From NCBI GenBank assembly GCA_964526785.1, contig CAZGMJ010000018.1:1-64000 (forward strand): 64,000 bases of DNA, in the 5' to 3' direction. Below the pieces are notes generated by a model that was not told the origin of the DNA, made no database searches, and was given only the letters and a program-made list of their open reading frames with translations. The position numbers and the translations under genes were made by a program. This document shows positions 24,843-33,254 of the stretch, one piece after another. Position 1 is the stretch's first letter. Each line of letters begins with the position of its first letter. Source of the stretch: CAZGMJ01 sp964526785 (GTDB lineage Bacteria; Planctomycetota; Phycisphaerae; Sedimentisphaerales; Anaerobacaceae).

Positions 24843-25892
24843 ATGAATGATCGTGGAAAGAAACTCAGAGAAGGAGCCGTCAACAGCCCGCTTCTGTTTA
24901 TTGTGATTCTGGTTGTTGTGACTGTGGTGCTGGGGTTGTGGTTCATGTACGGTCGTCCGCCGCATCCGCCGGCGGCGATGCACAGGCTGGAATGTTCGAA
25001 TCATCTCAAGATGCTCGGACTTGCGATGCAGTTGTACGCTCACGACCATCAGGACAAATTCCCTCCGCCGGAGAAATGGTGCGATGCGCTGCTTGGTGTC
25101 GAGATAGAAGACACGGACATGGCCGAGCAGTTTCAGTGTCCTGCAGCAGTCGCGGCCGGCGACCAGGCTCGGTGCCACTACGCAATGAACCCCAATGCTG
25201 CGTATGATTCAGAGCCCAACGTGGTTCTGCTGTTCGACAGCAGGGGCGGCTGGAACCTGCACGGCGGGCCGGAACTGATGGTTACCGATCGCCATCCCGG
25301 AGGCAGTTGCGTGCTGCTGGCTGACGGCAGTGCGACATTCGTACAGTCGGACGCGCTGGACACGCTGAACTGGGGCAAACCCATACAGCAGACGGATACG
25401 ATGGAAAAGGAGAAAGAAATGGCGCAGTTGCAGGTAGGTGATAAAGCACCGGCATTTACATTGCTCGACCAGGATGCACAAGAGGTGAGTCTGGCCGACT
25501 TTGCCGGCAAGAACGTTCTGGTGTACTTCTATCCGCGGGCGGATACGCCGGGCTGCACGGTCCAGGCGTGCAGCGTGCGGGATACGATGGCTGAGCTGAA
25601 GAACCTTGACGTGGTTACTCTGGGCATCAGTCCCGACGAGCCCGAGGCGTTGAAGAAGTTCGACGAGAAGTACTCGCTGGGTTTCCGGTTGTTGTCGGAT
25701 CCCGATCACAAGGCCGCCACAGCCTACGGCGTCTGGGGGGAGCGGACCCGAGGCGGCAGGACGAGCGTGGGCATGACCCGTTCATCGTTCCTGGTTGATG
25801 AGGAGGGGAAGATCGTTCAGGTCAGCTACGGCGTAAAACCGGCCGATACGGTTCCCAACGCCATGGCGGCCCTGAAGGAATCCGGCCAATAA
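24843..25892 (+). CDS. Fusion of an H-X9-DG pseudopilin-like domain with a BCP-type peroxiredoxin
   Basis: A 349-residue two-part protein. Residues 1-185: an N-terminal membrane helix (LFIVILVVVTVVLGLWFM), the DUF1559-like CSNHLKMLGLAMQLYAHDHQ segment and the closing motif HPGGSCVLLADGSATF (H-X9-DG) of planctomycete pseudopilins, without a standard prepilin cleavage motif. Residues about 193-349: an alkyl-hydroperoxide/BCP peroxiredoxin with FYPRADTPGCTVQACSVRD, where the two Cys are the peroxidatic and resolving pair. In the linker an in-frame ATG at 25419 is preceded by GGAG, so the peroxiredoxin may also be made alone. The start at 24843 has GGAGG upstream. A membrane-tethered peroxidase facing the outside is the likely full-length product. 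Confidence 0.8.
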   Translation: MNDRGKKLREGAVNSPLLFIVILVVVTVVLGLWFMYGRPPHPPAAMHRLECSNHLKMLGLAMQLYAHDHQDKFPPPEKWCDALLGVEIEDTDMAEQFQCPAAVAAGDQARCHYAMNPNAAYDSEPNVVLLFDSRGGWNLHGGPELMVTDRHPGGSCVLLADGSATFVQSDALDTLNWGKPIQQTDTMEKEKEMAQLQVGDKAPAFTLLDQDAQEVSLADFAGKNVLVYFYPRADTPGCTVQACSVRDTMAELKNLDVVTLGISPDEPEALKKFDEKYSLGFRLLSDPDHKAATAYGVWGERTRGGRTSVGMTRSSFLVDEEGKIVQVSYGVKPADTVPNAMAALKESGQ

Positions 25893-25954
25893 TCGTTACC
25901 GCATTCGATCCGGCCGCCTTATATGGACGAATGGTTCTATTAAAGGAGGCTGCA

Positions 25955-26206
25955 ATGATGCCAAGAATTGCGTGGAACTCTGCGCTGACGGGACTGGTGG
26001 CCGGGCTGGTCGTCTTTATGGTGCTGGGGGCGGGGTATGCGAGCAGACCGGTCGATACGTACGAGTTGTCGGTGATAAGTGTGGGTAAGGACGTCGTATA
26101 CACCCGGATGAATACCAGCACGGGCAAGGTGGAAACGTGGCGATATCTGGTGACGCAAGTGCCGTCCTACCGCGACAGCAAGATATTGAACGAACCAAGA
26201 TACTGA
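25955..26206 (+). CDS. Small membrane-anchored or exported protein, unknown
   Basis: An 83-residue protein with one hydrophobic segment (ALTGLVAGLVVFMVLGAGYA) and a polar 45-residue remainder (SVISVGKDVVYTRMNTSTGK). No family recognised. The start at 25955 is well supported by AAAGGAGG five bases upstream. It follows the pseudopilin-peroxiredoxin gene after 62 bases and may be in its operon; it is convergent with the PEP-CTERM gene at 26230. Confidence 0.6.
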   Translation: MMPRIAWNSALTGLVAGLVVFMVLGAGYASRPVDTYELSVISVGKDVVYTRMNTSTGKVETWRYLVTQVPSYRDSKILNEPRY

Positions 26207-26229
26207 CATTCGGTTACGCTGTCACTGTA

Positions 26230-26955
26230 TCATCCACCCCGGCTGCGACGAAGCAATACGGCGCCCGCCGCCAACAAAACCAGCGAGGCCGGTTCAGGAA
26301 TAACTACCACATAATCCTGACGATCTTCGTTCACAAGAGCCCGCAATTCGGCCATCGGGCCCGTGCCGTCCAACGAGGAGAGCCAGGTGTCGGCCAGAGC
26401 TGTCTGGTAGCGCCTTGCGCCGAATCGCCCCGGAACCTCTTCGGCGTCGAAGATGACCTTCCACCGCTCCGAGGGTTCCTCGTAGACAATCTCCCAGACG
26501 GCTATCGCGAAAGCTTCAGCCTCGGCGCTGTGCTGTTCGCTGTGTACGCCCGTTCCATTCCAGGCAGGATCATAATATCGACCGAACAGTTCGCTTATCC
26601 AGGCCGCCTTTTCGGGGCCCACCGGTTCATCCAGCGAGGGCACATACGCGTCCTCGAGCAGTACGATGTCGTATTCTCGTTCGGTATGCGGAATGCCCTG
26701 GTTCAGTTCGATGCAGAATCCCGCCAGCGGATCGGAAGGTAGTGATTCGGCCTGACCGGGGACCCGGATGGTATCGAGCATATAGACCCCCGCCGTGTAT
26801 CTGCCGCCCTGAAATTCTTCGCCGCACAGTTCCACATCGCAGCCGGCGCCGTAACCGCTGAAACGCAGTTGGACGTTTTGCTGAACACGTCCCTGTGCGA
26901 CACACGCGCAGACGGCAACAGTCAAAACGCACAGGATCGCTATCCTCCTGATCAT
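26230..26955 (-). CDS. PEP-CTERM sorting domain protein, paralogue of 42856-43626
   Basis: A 241-residue exported protein. The signal peptide is IAILCVLTVAVCACVAQG and the C-terminus is VVVIPEPASLVLLAAGAVLL followed by RRSRGG, the PEP-CTERM signal recognised by exosortase for processing at the cell envelope. The middle part contains FCIELNQGIPHTEREYD, AAWISELFGRYYDP and AFAIAVWEIVYEEP. The gene at 42856 has the same three blocks (FCIELSEAIPEDDIYPYD, ISELWGRFYDP, AAIWEIVYEDL), so the two form a paralogous family found in PEP-CTERM genomes. The start at 26955 has AGGAG five bases upstream. Function is unknown; likely an extracellular-matrix or surface protein. Confidence 0.85.
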   Translation of the reverse strand: MIRRIAILCVLTVAVCACVAQGRVQQNVQLRFSGYGAGCDVELCGEEFQGGRYTAGVYMLDTIRVPGQAESLPSDPLAGFCIELNQGIPHTEREYDIVLLEDAYVPSLDEPVGPEKAAWISELFGRYYDPAWNGTGVHSEQHSAEAEAFAIAVWEIVYEEPSERWKVIFDAEEVPGRFGARRYQTALADTWLSSLDGTGPMAELRALVNEDRQDYVVVIPEPASLVLLAAGAVLLRRSRGG

Positions 26956-27179
26956 CACCACTCCTGAAGCGCAAGAACAACCTTGTTATGCGCCGATATC
27001 CATTCCGGCTTAAAACAGGGGCATCCCGCCTCTGTATCGAGCATCCATTGGCCGGCACCATATCATAAGGCAGGCCCGTTGTCAACCCAAAACGCTCCTG
27101 AATTCGACTGACGGTGACACGGCTCACTGCTGTCACCGACGAGTGGCCGATGGGCCTGACAGAGGCGCCGGCGGCGATG

Positions 27180-28628
27180 CTATTTCAGGCCGTAAAGATG
27201 CCTGCCTTTGCGGGCGGCCTGGATAGCCTCATGCGTATCCTGCGGCGAGCCGGGGTCCTGCTGCTGCTGCATCCATCGATCGAGTTCGGCGCTGAGACGG
27301 TTTTTAACGCCGGCCATTGTCGGGTCGTCGGCGAGATTCTTCATCTCGTAAGGGTCGGCGGCGGTATGATACAACTGCTCAGCCGGCCGGTGCATGTATC
27401 GCTTGACCAGATCGTAGGTGTGCGGCTGGTTCCACGCCTGGCGGACCCACGTCGCCCAGTAGGGATTATTCAATTTGCCTTCGCCCGACCAGCCCATCAG
27501 ATGCTTCTCGATGTATATCTCGTCCGGCCGCAGGTTGCGGATATAGCGGTACCGGCCGTCGGTGACCGTGCGGATGGGATAGGCCGGGCCTTCGGGGATG
27601 TTGTTGTGCATGCCATAGACGTACGTACGGTGCGCTGATTTGCGGCCCCGCAGCACGGCCAAAAAGCTCGTGCCATCGTAGTTGTGCGCCGCCGGATCGC
27701 CGCCGGCCGCCTCGATCAGCGTCGGCAGTACGTCGGCGTACTGCACCATTGCATCCGTGCGCCCCGGTGCAACTCGGCCGGGCCATCGGGCGATCATCGC
27801 CGTGTGCAGCCCGCTGTCCCAATTGGTCCACTTGCAGCCCGGAAACTGGCAGCCCTGTTCGGACGTGAACAGCACGAGTGTGTCGTTCGCTTTGCCGGAG
27901 CGTTCGAGCGTATCGAGAATGTCGCCAACCTGGCCGTCCATGTACGTGATCTCCGCCAGATAGCGGGAGAACGCCTCGCGTGTCGTGGCCGTATCGGCGA
28001 TATTGGGCGGCAGCTCGATTCTCTCCGGCGGGTACTTCGATGGCTCGCCCATCACCCACGGCACGTGCGGCTCGACCAGACAGACCGTCAGGCAGAAGGG
28101 CTCATTCGCATCGCGTGACATGAAACCGCTGATGGGGCCGGTGTCGTGCGACCGAGTCGGGTTTCGTACGCAGTTCGGGTCGAAGCCGCCGATCTTCTCG
28201 AAGGGAAAGGCCTGCTGCGGCTTGACGTGCACCTTGCCCGCCAGGCCCACGCGATAGCCCAGCGCAGAGAGATGCTGGGGCATGCTGGTCAAATCGGGCC
28301 GGCTGGCTGAGTGGTTCCACGCGCAGCCGTTGCGCATCGGATATTTGCCCGAATAGAGTTCGGCCCGGCACGGCTGGCACATCGCGGAGGCCAGATACGC
28401 ACGGTTGAAGACCAGGCCCCGGGAGGCGAGCCGGTCGATGTTGGGCGTTCGGGCGTTCTTTCCGCCGTAGATCGGCAGGTCCGTGAACGTGCAGTCGTCG
28501 GCCATTATGATCAGGATGTTGGGTTTGTTGTTGCGGGGCGGTCCTGCATTCGCGGCCAGGGTTCGGCCTATCATCGCCGATGTCAGCGTCGCTCCGGCGT
28601 ATCCGAGAAAATTGCGTCTACTGAGCAT
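27180..28628 (-). CDS. Secreted sulfatase (Cys-type, formylglycine-dependent)
   Basis: A 482-residue exported sulfatase. The N-terminus MLSRRNFLGYAGATL is a twin-arginine signal. The metal site is NILIIMADDCTFTDLPIYGG and the formylglycine motif is AMCQPCRAELYSGKYP (C-x-P-x-R), so the Cys must be oxidised by a maturase. Later blocks VGLAGKVHV, FCLTVCLVEPHVPW and DTLVLFTSEQGCQFPG are typical of S1 sulfatases. It removes sulfate esters from glycans, probably a marine polysaccharide. GGAG lies eight bases before the ATG at 28628. The SUMF1-domain protein at 33255 is not a clear formylglycine generator, so the maturase is probably encoded elsewhere. Confidence 0.93.
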   Translation of the reverse strand: MLSRRNFLGYAGATLTSAMIGRTLAANAGPPRNNKPNILIIMADDCTFTDLPIYGGKNARTPNIDRLASRGLVFNRAYLASAMCQPCRAELYSGKYPMRNGCAWNHSASRPDLTSMPQHLSALGYRVGLAGKVHVKPQQAFPFEKIGGFDPNCVRNPTRSHDTGPISGFMSRDANEPFCLTVCLVEPHVPWVMGEPSKYPPERIELPPNIADTATTREAFSRYLAEITYMDGQVGDILDTLERSGKANDTLVLFTSEQGCQFPGCKWTNWDSGLHTAMIARWPGRVAPGRTDAMVQYADVLPTLIEAAGGDPAAHNYDGTSFLAVLRGRKSAHRTYVYGMHNNIPEGPAYPIRTVTDGRYRYIRNLRPDEIYIEKHLMGWSGEGKLNNPYWATWVRQAWNQPHTYDLVKRYMHRPAEQLYHTAADPYEMKNLADDPTMAGVKNRLSAELDRWMQQQQDPGSPQDTHEAIQAARKGRHLYGLK

Positions 28629-28781
28629 GTCTGTTACTCCGAAATGTCCTGGCAAGTCTGGAAGACGCGCGGGGTTCTCTGATCGCAGACGTCTTCAGCT
28701 TATATTCGACCGCCATGCTATCTGATTGAATGGTGGATGGCAATCGCCAGGCACGGGGCGGTTGGGCCGGGCGTTCGGTGG

Positions 28782-29471
28782 CTAATCTTCGCCGGGCGGT
28801 ATCGGCTCTTCCTTTGCACTGAGCATCCCCGCGATCTCGTCGTACCCCTGCATGGAAGCGACGCCGGCGGGCGTACGGCCGTGAATATCACTGAGCCGGG
28901 TCGATGCACCGGCCGCCAGGAGCAATTCGACGACTTCGCGATGTCCCTTGCAAGAGGCGAAGAACAGCGCCGTCCAATCTTCCACGCCCCGGAGATCGAC
29001 GTTGGCATCGGCGCCGAGCAGAAGCCGGACCATCTCGGCATGTCCGAGAAAAGCGGCCCGGTGCAGAGGAGCGTTACCCATACCGTGGGCGTCGACGTCT
29101 GCGCCGTTGTCGATCAGCAGGCGGGCCATTTCCGGGCAATTCGTGTTGACCGCATAATGCAGCGGCGTCCAGCCGAGTTTGGTTTCCGCGTTGACGTCGG
29201 CCCCGGCCGAAACGAGCAATTCGGCGATCGCGATACGTTCGGCGGAGGCTGCGACGTGCAGTGGCGTGGCCCGATCGGTCTCGTCGCCGATGTTCAGGAG
29301 TTTCGGCCGTTTCTGCAGGAGATCGCGGACCTGCTCGATGTCGTCGGCATAGATCGCTTCGGTGAGTTCGCGCTGGAGGCGTCCGCCGTCGGCGAGGCTC
29401 CATAGTGCGACCACCAGCGCCGCGGCGGCGCTGGCCAGGACAATGTACGAATTCCGTTTGCGGACGTCCAT
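28782..29471 (-). CDS. Ankyrin-repeat protein with N-terminal membrane segment
   Basis: A 229-residue protein. A single hydrophobic segment (IVLASAAAALVVALWSLADG) would anchor or export it. From about residue 65 it has at least five ankyrin repeats: ATPLHVAASAERIAIAELLV, WTPLHYAVNTNCPEMARLLI, NAPLHRAAFLGHAEMVRLLL, WTALFFASCKGHREVVELLL and a final GRTPAGVASMQGYDEIAGML. Such repeats bind other proteins. The start is three bases after the end of the small membrane protein gene at 29475, which is transcribed first, so the two are co-transcribed. No enzymatic domain is present; the partner is unknown. Confidence 0.85.
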   Translation of the reverse strand: MDVRKRNSYIVLASAAAALVVALWSLADGGRLQRELTEAIYADDIEQVRDLLQKRPKLLNIGDETDRATPLHVAASAERIAIAELLVSAGADVNAETKLGWTPLHYAVNTNCPEMARLLIDNGADVDAHGMGNAPLHRAAFLGHAEMVRLLLGADANVDLRGVEDWTALFFASCKGHREVVELLLAAGASTRLSDIHGRTPAGVASMQGYDEIAGMLSAKEEPIPPGED

Positions 29472-29474
29472 GTA

Positions 29475-29726
29475 TCAGTGCCGGCCCTCGGTCACTTCGT
29501 CGGCAGTCACATCACCGCCGCCCGGTTGTGCCTTCTTGTCGCTGCGATTCGATCCGAACGGCATTGTGTGATACTTGCCGAGGATCAGGGCGATCAGGAG
29601 TGTCAGAGCGACCGGGCCGAATACAATAAGACGCCTGTCGGCCGGCACAAAGACTCCGAGCAGACCGACGATGATGAATGCAATGATGCCGGTCCTGGCA
29701 AACTCCACTTTTACTTTCTTAGCCAT
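29475..29726 (-). CDS. Small two-helix membrane protein
   Basis: An 83-residue protein with hydrophobic segments at about 11-28 (TGIIAFIIVGLLGVFVPA) and 32-49 (LIVFGPVALTLLIALILG), and a polar C-terminal tail with GSNRSDKKAQPGGGD. Not recognised. It is the first gene of a two-gene unit with the ankyrin protein; a GGAGGGGC tract lies before the ATG on the minus strand. No functional motif is seen. Confidence 0.55.
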   Translation of the reverse strand: MAKKVKVEFARTGIIAFIIVGLLGVFVPADRRLIVFGPVALTLLIALILGKYHTMPFGSNRSDKKAQPGGGDVTADEVTEGRH

Positions 29727-30332
29727 GGTTCTGCCCCTCCGGTTCGATTCCGTGGCTATTGCTCTTTACGCATCGTATTATAGCCCAAATGCGGGGAAAA
29801 ATTCCAGTCTGTTGCACATTTCTGCCGCACCGATGGCCGCATATTGTGATACCCGTAATGGCCGTGCATCGGATTATCGCTGTTTGTTGCTGGTGCGGAA
29901 AAACCGTCTGATGGCTCGAACACGGTCTTTTTTGAAGAAGAACCGCGAAGCACGGGTTCGCGTAGAAGCGTTAGAATTGCTGAAAAACCGATTTTGATCG
30001 CACGATACGATCCGCTTTTCTATGCAAAAAAACGGGTGTTCGAGGCTTTTTTACAAAATCTTTCGCACATTTTAGTGCTCTTTGCGGCCCTTTTGGGCCC
30101 TGCGATAAGGACAAATCAGGGTGGTACGGGGCCGGCAGTGGCACAGTATAGTTATCGTAAGGTGTTGTATGGCAACGCTTTAGGTTGTGTATGCGACGGT
30201 GGCGGATGTAGCCGGAATGCTATTGTGAAGAAACGCTGTATAATAGTAGGTTTTCGGAAGGGCCAAATGTAGGATTTTGCTCATGCACATTTTCGAGGGT
30301 ATCGCGTATTATATAACAAAGGAAAAATCATC
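29727..30332. other. Long intergenic region, no protein gene seen
   Basis: About 600 bases, A+T-rich compared with the neighbours. It contains GGCCCTTTTGGGCC near 30085 (a small hairpin), a TATAATAG box near 30239 and an AT-rich TATTATATAA box near 30307, just before the small-RNA candidate B. No open frame has a recognisable product. Confidence 0.4.
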
Positions 30333-30403
30333 AGACCTCTGCGATGCCGCATACCTTCTCTCCTCCTCCTCTCTGGGTGCAGAGGTCTATTTTTCCTTTT
30401 TTT
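30322..30403 (+). ncRNA. Small RNA candidate B with CU-rich anti-Shine-Dalgarno loop
   Basis: Perfect 10-bp stem AGACCTCTGC (30333-30342) with GCAGAGGTCT (30379-30388), followed by ATTTTTCC and a longer T-rich tract. The 36-base loop contains CTCTCCTCCTCCTCTCT. A TATTATATAAC box at 30308-30318 could serve as -10. It shares its CCTCTGC stem arm, CU-rich loop and T tail with candidate A at 10657. The element is 220 bases upstream of the next gene, in the same direction, so it could also be an attenuator of a leader. Confidence 0.5.
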
Positions 30404-30624
30404 ATGCGCTGACGTTGGCAGTGCCGGTTTCGGCCATACCATTGTTGGCGTACCTTCCACACCAGTAAGCAGTTGCCGGACAAGCCCCTGATGTGACGAA
30501 TCTCTCTCATCGTTCCGGCCTGACGCTTCCAAATCGCCGTGATATACCCCTGATGATCTGATAGGATGGCATGGGCGAGCTACGGACTCGCGCAGCGTGA
30601 ATCGGATTTTGCAGGAGATACGCG

Positions 30625-33171
30625 ATGACACAGAACCGCCTGAACGGCGTGGCCATTGGATCAATGACAATTTTGCTCTGCTTCTGGTTGTGTCCGTGCG
30701 CGGTCGGCGCCGAGGGACCTGCTGCAGCGCCATCGACGGGCCGGATCGAACCTTCCACGGGCGAGCATGAGGGGCACAAATGGCGGATCGACGCAAATCA
30801 TCTGATGTGGTGGGACGACGAACCATATGTGCGTTTCGCTTTCACGGGCAACGGCGATTTGGTTGAAATGCTCGATGCCGGTTTCGATCAGTTTGTCCTG
30901 ACACCCGCAGAGCGATGGCCCATAGATGGGCCCGATCCAGAGATCGTCGAATCGGTGAACGAATTCTCGAAACGTCTGGAGAAGGCCGGAGCGTCTTATT
31001 ATGCGAACCTGAACCTCTTGTGGCCGTGGCGGTACGGCGATCTCATGGACGAAGGGCATAAGGCGGAAGTCTTCTTTCGGCACGTTCGGGACGTCACAGA
31101 ATACGCCGGTAGCAGCAGATCGCTCGATATCGAAGTATGGCTGCCATTGCAGGAGGGGCGGCGGGACAAACTCGTGCCGGCTCACGTCGAGGTTGTGCTA
31201 TTCGATTTGGACCGTTGGGTCAGCCGTGACCTCAGCGCAAAGATCGACAGCGTTCGGGCGATTCCTGTCGAGGCCCGGCCGCAGGAGGAATTGCGAACGG
31301 ATGATGACCGGCCGGTGGGCAGGATGTTTCGCGTGCGTCTAAAGAAGGTGGAGTTGCCGGAATCTTCGTCGCTCAGACTCGTAACGGGCATGTGCCTGCG
31401 GCAGTCGGGATTGCCCGGCGTCAATGGGCTCGTTCCGCTGTGGAAACCGGGCATCCGCAGGTTCTACGAAAGCAGCCTCAGGGCGTTTCGTTCGGCGTAC
31501 GCCGGGCCGAACCTGCGGGGGATGCAATTTGGCGACGAGATCAACACGTGGCCCGTCTCACTGACGGCCGCTCATGCGTACCTGGATATTCGCAAAGATG
31601 CAATCGCGCTGAAGGCCTATCGCAAATGGCTTTCCCGGCGGTTCGAAAGCATCGGGGAGCTTAACCGGCGGTTCCGCGAAACGTACGGCTCTTTCGATGA
31701 GGTGGGCTGGCGGGTTCCTTTGCACCCGTTCGATCCGGAACTCGCCCGCACGGATAGAGGGGCCGAACGCGAGGAATCCTGGGCGGGGGCGCAGACCGCC
31801 TGGGGGCTGGCCGGCTCGGTCGATCAACTGTGGGTGGTGAGCCGGACGCAACGGGAGTTTCTCGAATGGTTCTATGGCCACTGGCTGGCGGAGTATGCGA
31901 AGCTGGCCAAGGAGATAATCGGCGACGTCCCGGTTTTTGTCTGTTCGGCCGCGATAGGAGGCGATGCAGACCGGTATCTTGCGATGCACCGCTGGGCCCT
32001 GCGCGAGGGCGTGGACGGGTTGATTCGCAATCACTACGGAAACTGCGGCCCGGAAGAGCGATATGCACTGGCGAGCCTTGCCGCGTGGATGGATAGGGTC
32101 CAGCGGGAAAGCGGCTGCACGAAACATCTCTGGGCGAACGAGGTCGGCTACGTTCGGCCGCATATGACCGATGACGAGTGGGCCGCGGCCGAAGGGGCGG
32201 AGCTGGATCCGCTCGAATCTTTCGGCAGTCAGTGGGCATTTCCTTCGAGAGAATCATTGCGCGAGATGCTGGTACTGCTGAGCGAGTATGGATACAAGGG
32301 CTTCAATCGCTTTTTGATGAATCCGTCGGCTCGGCGGGCGGCTCGTGAAGTGCGGTGGATGGCGGAGCTGCGCGACGAGATTGTTCCGCAGGTTGCTGGT
32401 TCGACCGGCACCGGAGGCGATACAGTCGTGCCGCTGCCCCATGCGCACGCGCACAACGACTACCGCCACTACCGTCCTCTGCTTGATGCGCTGTCTCACG
32501 GCTTCTGCAGCGTCGAGGCGGATATCTTCCTCGTCGGCGAAGAACTGTTCGTTGCGCATGACCGTGCGGACCTGCGGCCCGAGCGCAGCCTGCGCCGCCT
32601 GTACCTTGATCCCCTGCGTGAGCGGTGCGCCGCCAACGCCGGACGGGTGTACGCGAACGGTCCGCAGGTGACGTTGCTGATCGATATCAAGTCCGAGGCG
32701 GCCCCCACATACAGAGCTCTGCACGCGCTGCTGGCCGAGTATCGTGACATCATGACGCGCTGCGGTCCCGACGGTCGCACCGACAAGGCGATCGTCGCCA
32801 TTGTTTCGGGCAACCGTCCGCGGGAGTTGATGGCCTCGCAGAAAGAGCGGCTCGCATTCTACGACGGACGACTGGGCGATCTGGAGTCCGATGCCCCGGC
32901 CGAATTGATTCCCCTGATCAGCGACCGCTGGACCAGCCATTTCCAATGGCGCGGCGTCGGAGCCATGCCTGCCGCAGAGCGTCGCAAACTAAAGGCGATT
33001 GTGGAAAAAGCTCACGCCAAAGGGCGGCGCGTGCGCTTCTGGGCCACGCCGGACGCACGATCACCCGCCAGGGAGGCCCTCTGGTCGGTTTTGCTCGATG
33101 CGGACGTCGATTTGATTAACACCGACGATCTGGAAGGACTCCGGCGTTTCCTGCTTGAAGCCGCGAGGTGA
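30625..33171 (+). CDS. Secreted fusion: GH42-like TIM barrel plus PLC-like phosphodiesterase domain
   Basis: An 848-residue exported protein. A signal peptide (MTILLCFWLCPCAVGA) leads into a region of about 580 residues with glycosidase character (LRGMQFGDEINTWPVS, QREFLEWFYGHWLAEYAKLA, VPVFVCSAAIGGDADRYLAM), reminiscent of GH42-type beta-galactosidase folds. From about residue 600 a second domain starts with PHAHAHNDYRHYRPLLDALS and continues HGFCSVEADIFLVGEELFVA and TLLIDIKSEA, the active-site strand pattern of PI-PLC X/GDPD-like phosphodiesterases (AIM6 type). The start has AGGAG seven bases upstream. Both domains could act on glycolipids or teichoic-type polymers; the pairing is unusual and the substrate is unknown. 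Confidence 0.75.
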   Translation: MTQNRLNGVAIGSMTILLCFWLCPCAVGAEGPAAAPSTGRIEPSTGEHEGHKWRIDANHLMWWDDEPYVRFAFTGNGDLVEMLDAGFDQFVLTPAERWPIDGPDPEIVESVNEFSKRLEKAGASYYANLNLLWPWRYGDLMDEGHKAEVFFRHVRDVTEYAGSSRSLDIEVWLPLQEGRRDKLVPAHVEVVLFDLDRWVSRDLSAKIDSVRAIPVEARPQEELRTDDDRPVGRMFRVRLKKVELPESSSLRLVTGMCLRQSGLPGVNGLVPLWKPGIRRFYESSLRAFRSAYAGPNLRGMQFGDEINTWPVSLTAAHAYLDIRKDAIALKAYRKWLSRRFESIGELNRRFRETYGSFDEVGWRVPLHPFDPELARTDRGAEREESWAGAQTAWGLAGSVDQLWVVSRTQREFLEWFYGHWLAEYAKLAKEIIGDVPVFVCSAAIGGDADRYLAMHRWALREGVDGLIRNHYGNCGPEERYALASLAAWMDRVQRESGCTKHLWANEVGYVRPHMTDDEWAAAEGAELDPLESFGSQWAFPSRESLREMLVLLSEYGYKGFNRFLMNPSARRAAREVRWMAELRDEIVPQVAGSTGTGGDTVVPLPHAHAHNDYRHYRPLLDALSHGFCSVEADIFLVGEELFVAHDRADLRPERSLRRLYLDPLRERCAANAGRVYANGPQVTLLIDIKSEAAPTYRALHALLAEYRDIMTRCGPDGRTDKAIVAIVSGNRPRELMASQKERLAFYDGRLGDLESDAPAELIPLISDRWTSHFQWRGVGAMPAAERRKLKAIVEKAHAKGRRVRFWATPDARSPAREALWSVLLDADVDLINTDDLEGLRRFLLEAAR

Positions 33172-33254
33172 TCGACAGTGGCAGCAGGGTCGTGCGTTCG
33201 GTTCAGTGTCATGTTCCGTGGACAGGGACATGCAGCATCCTGTTATGGAACCGA

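Noticed and set aside
29727..29760. T-loop-like sequence GGTTCGATTCC suggesting a tRNA
   Set aside because: No matching acceptor stem or anticodon arm upstream or downstream; it overlaps the leader of the membrane-protein gene.
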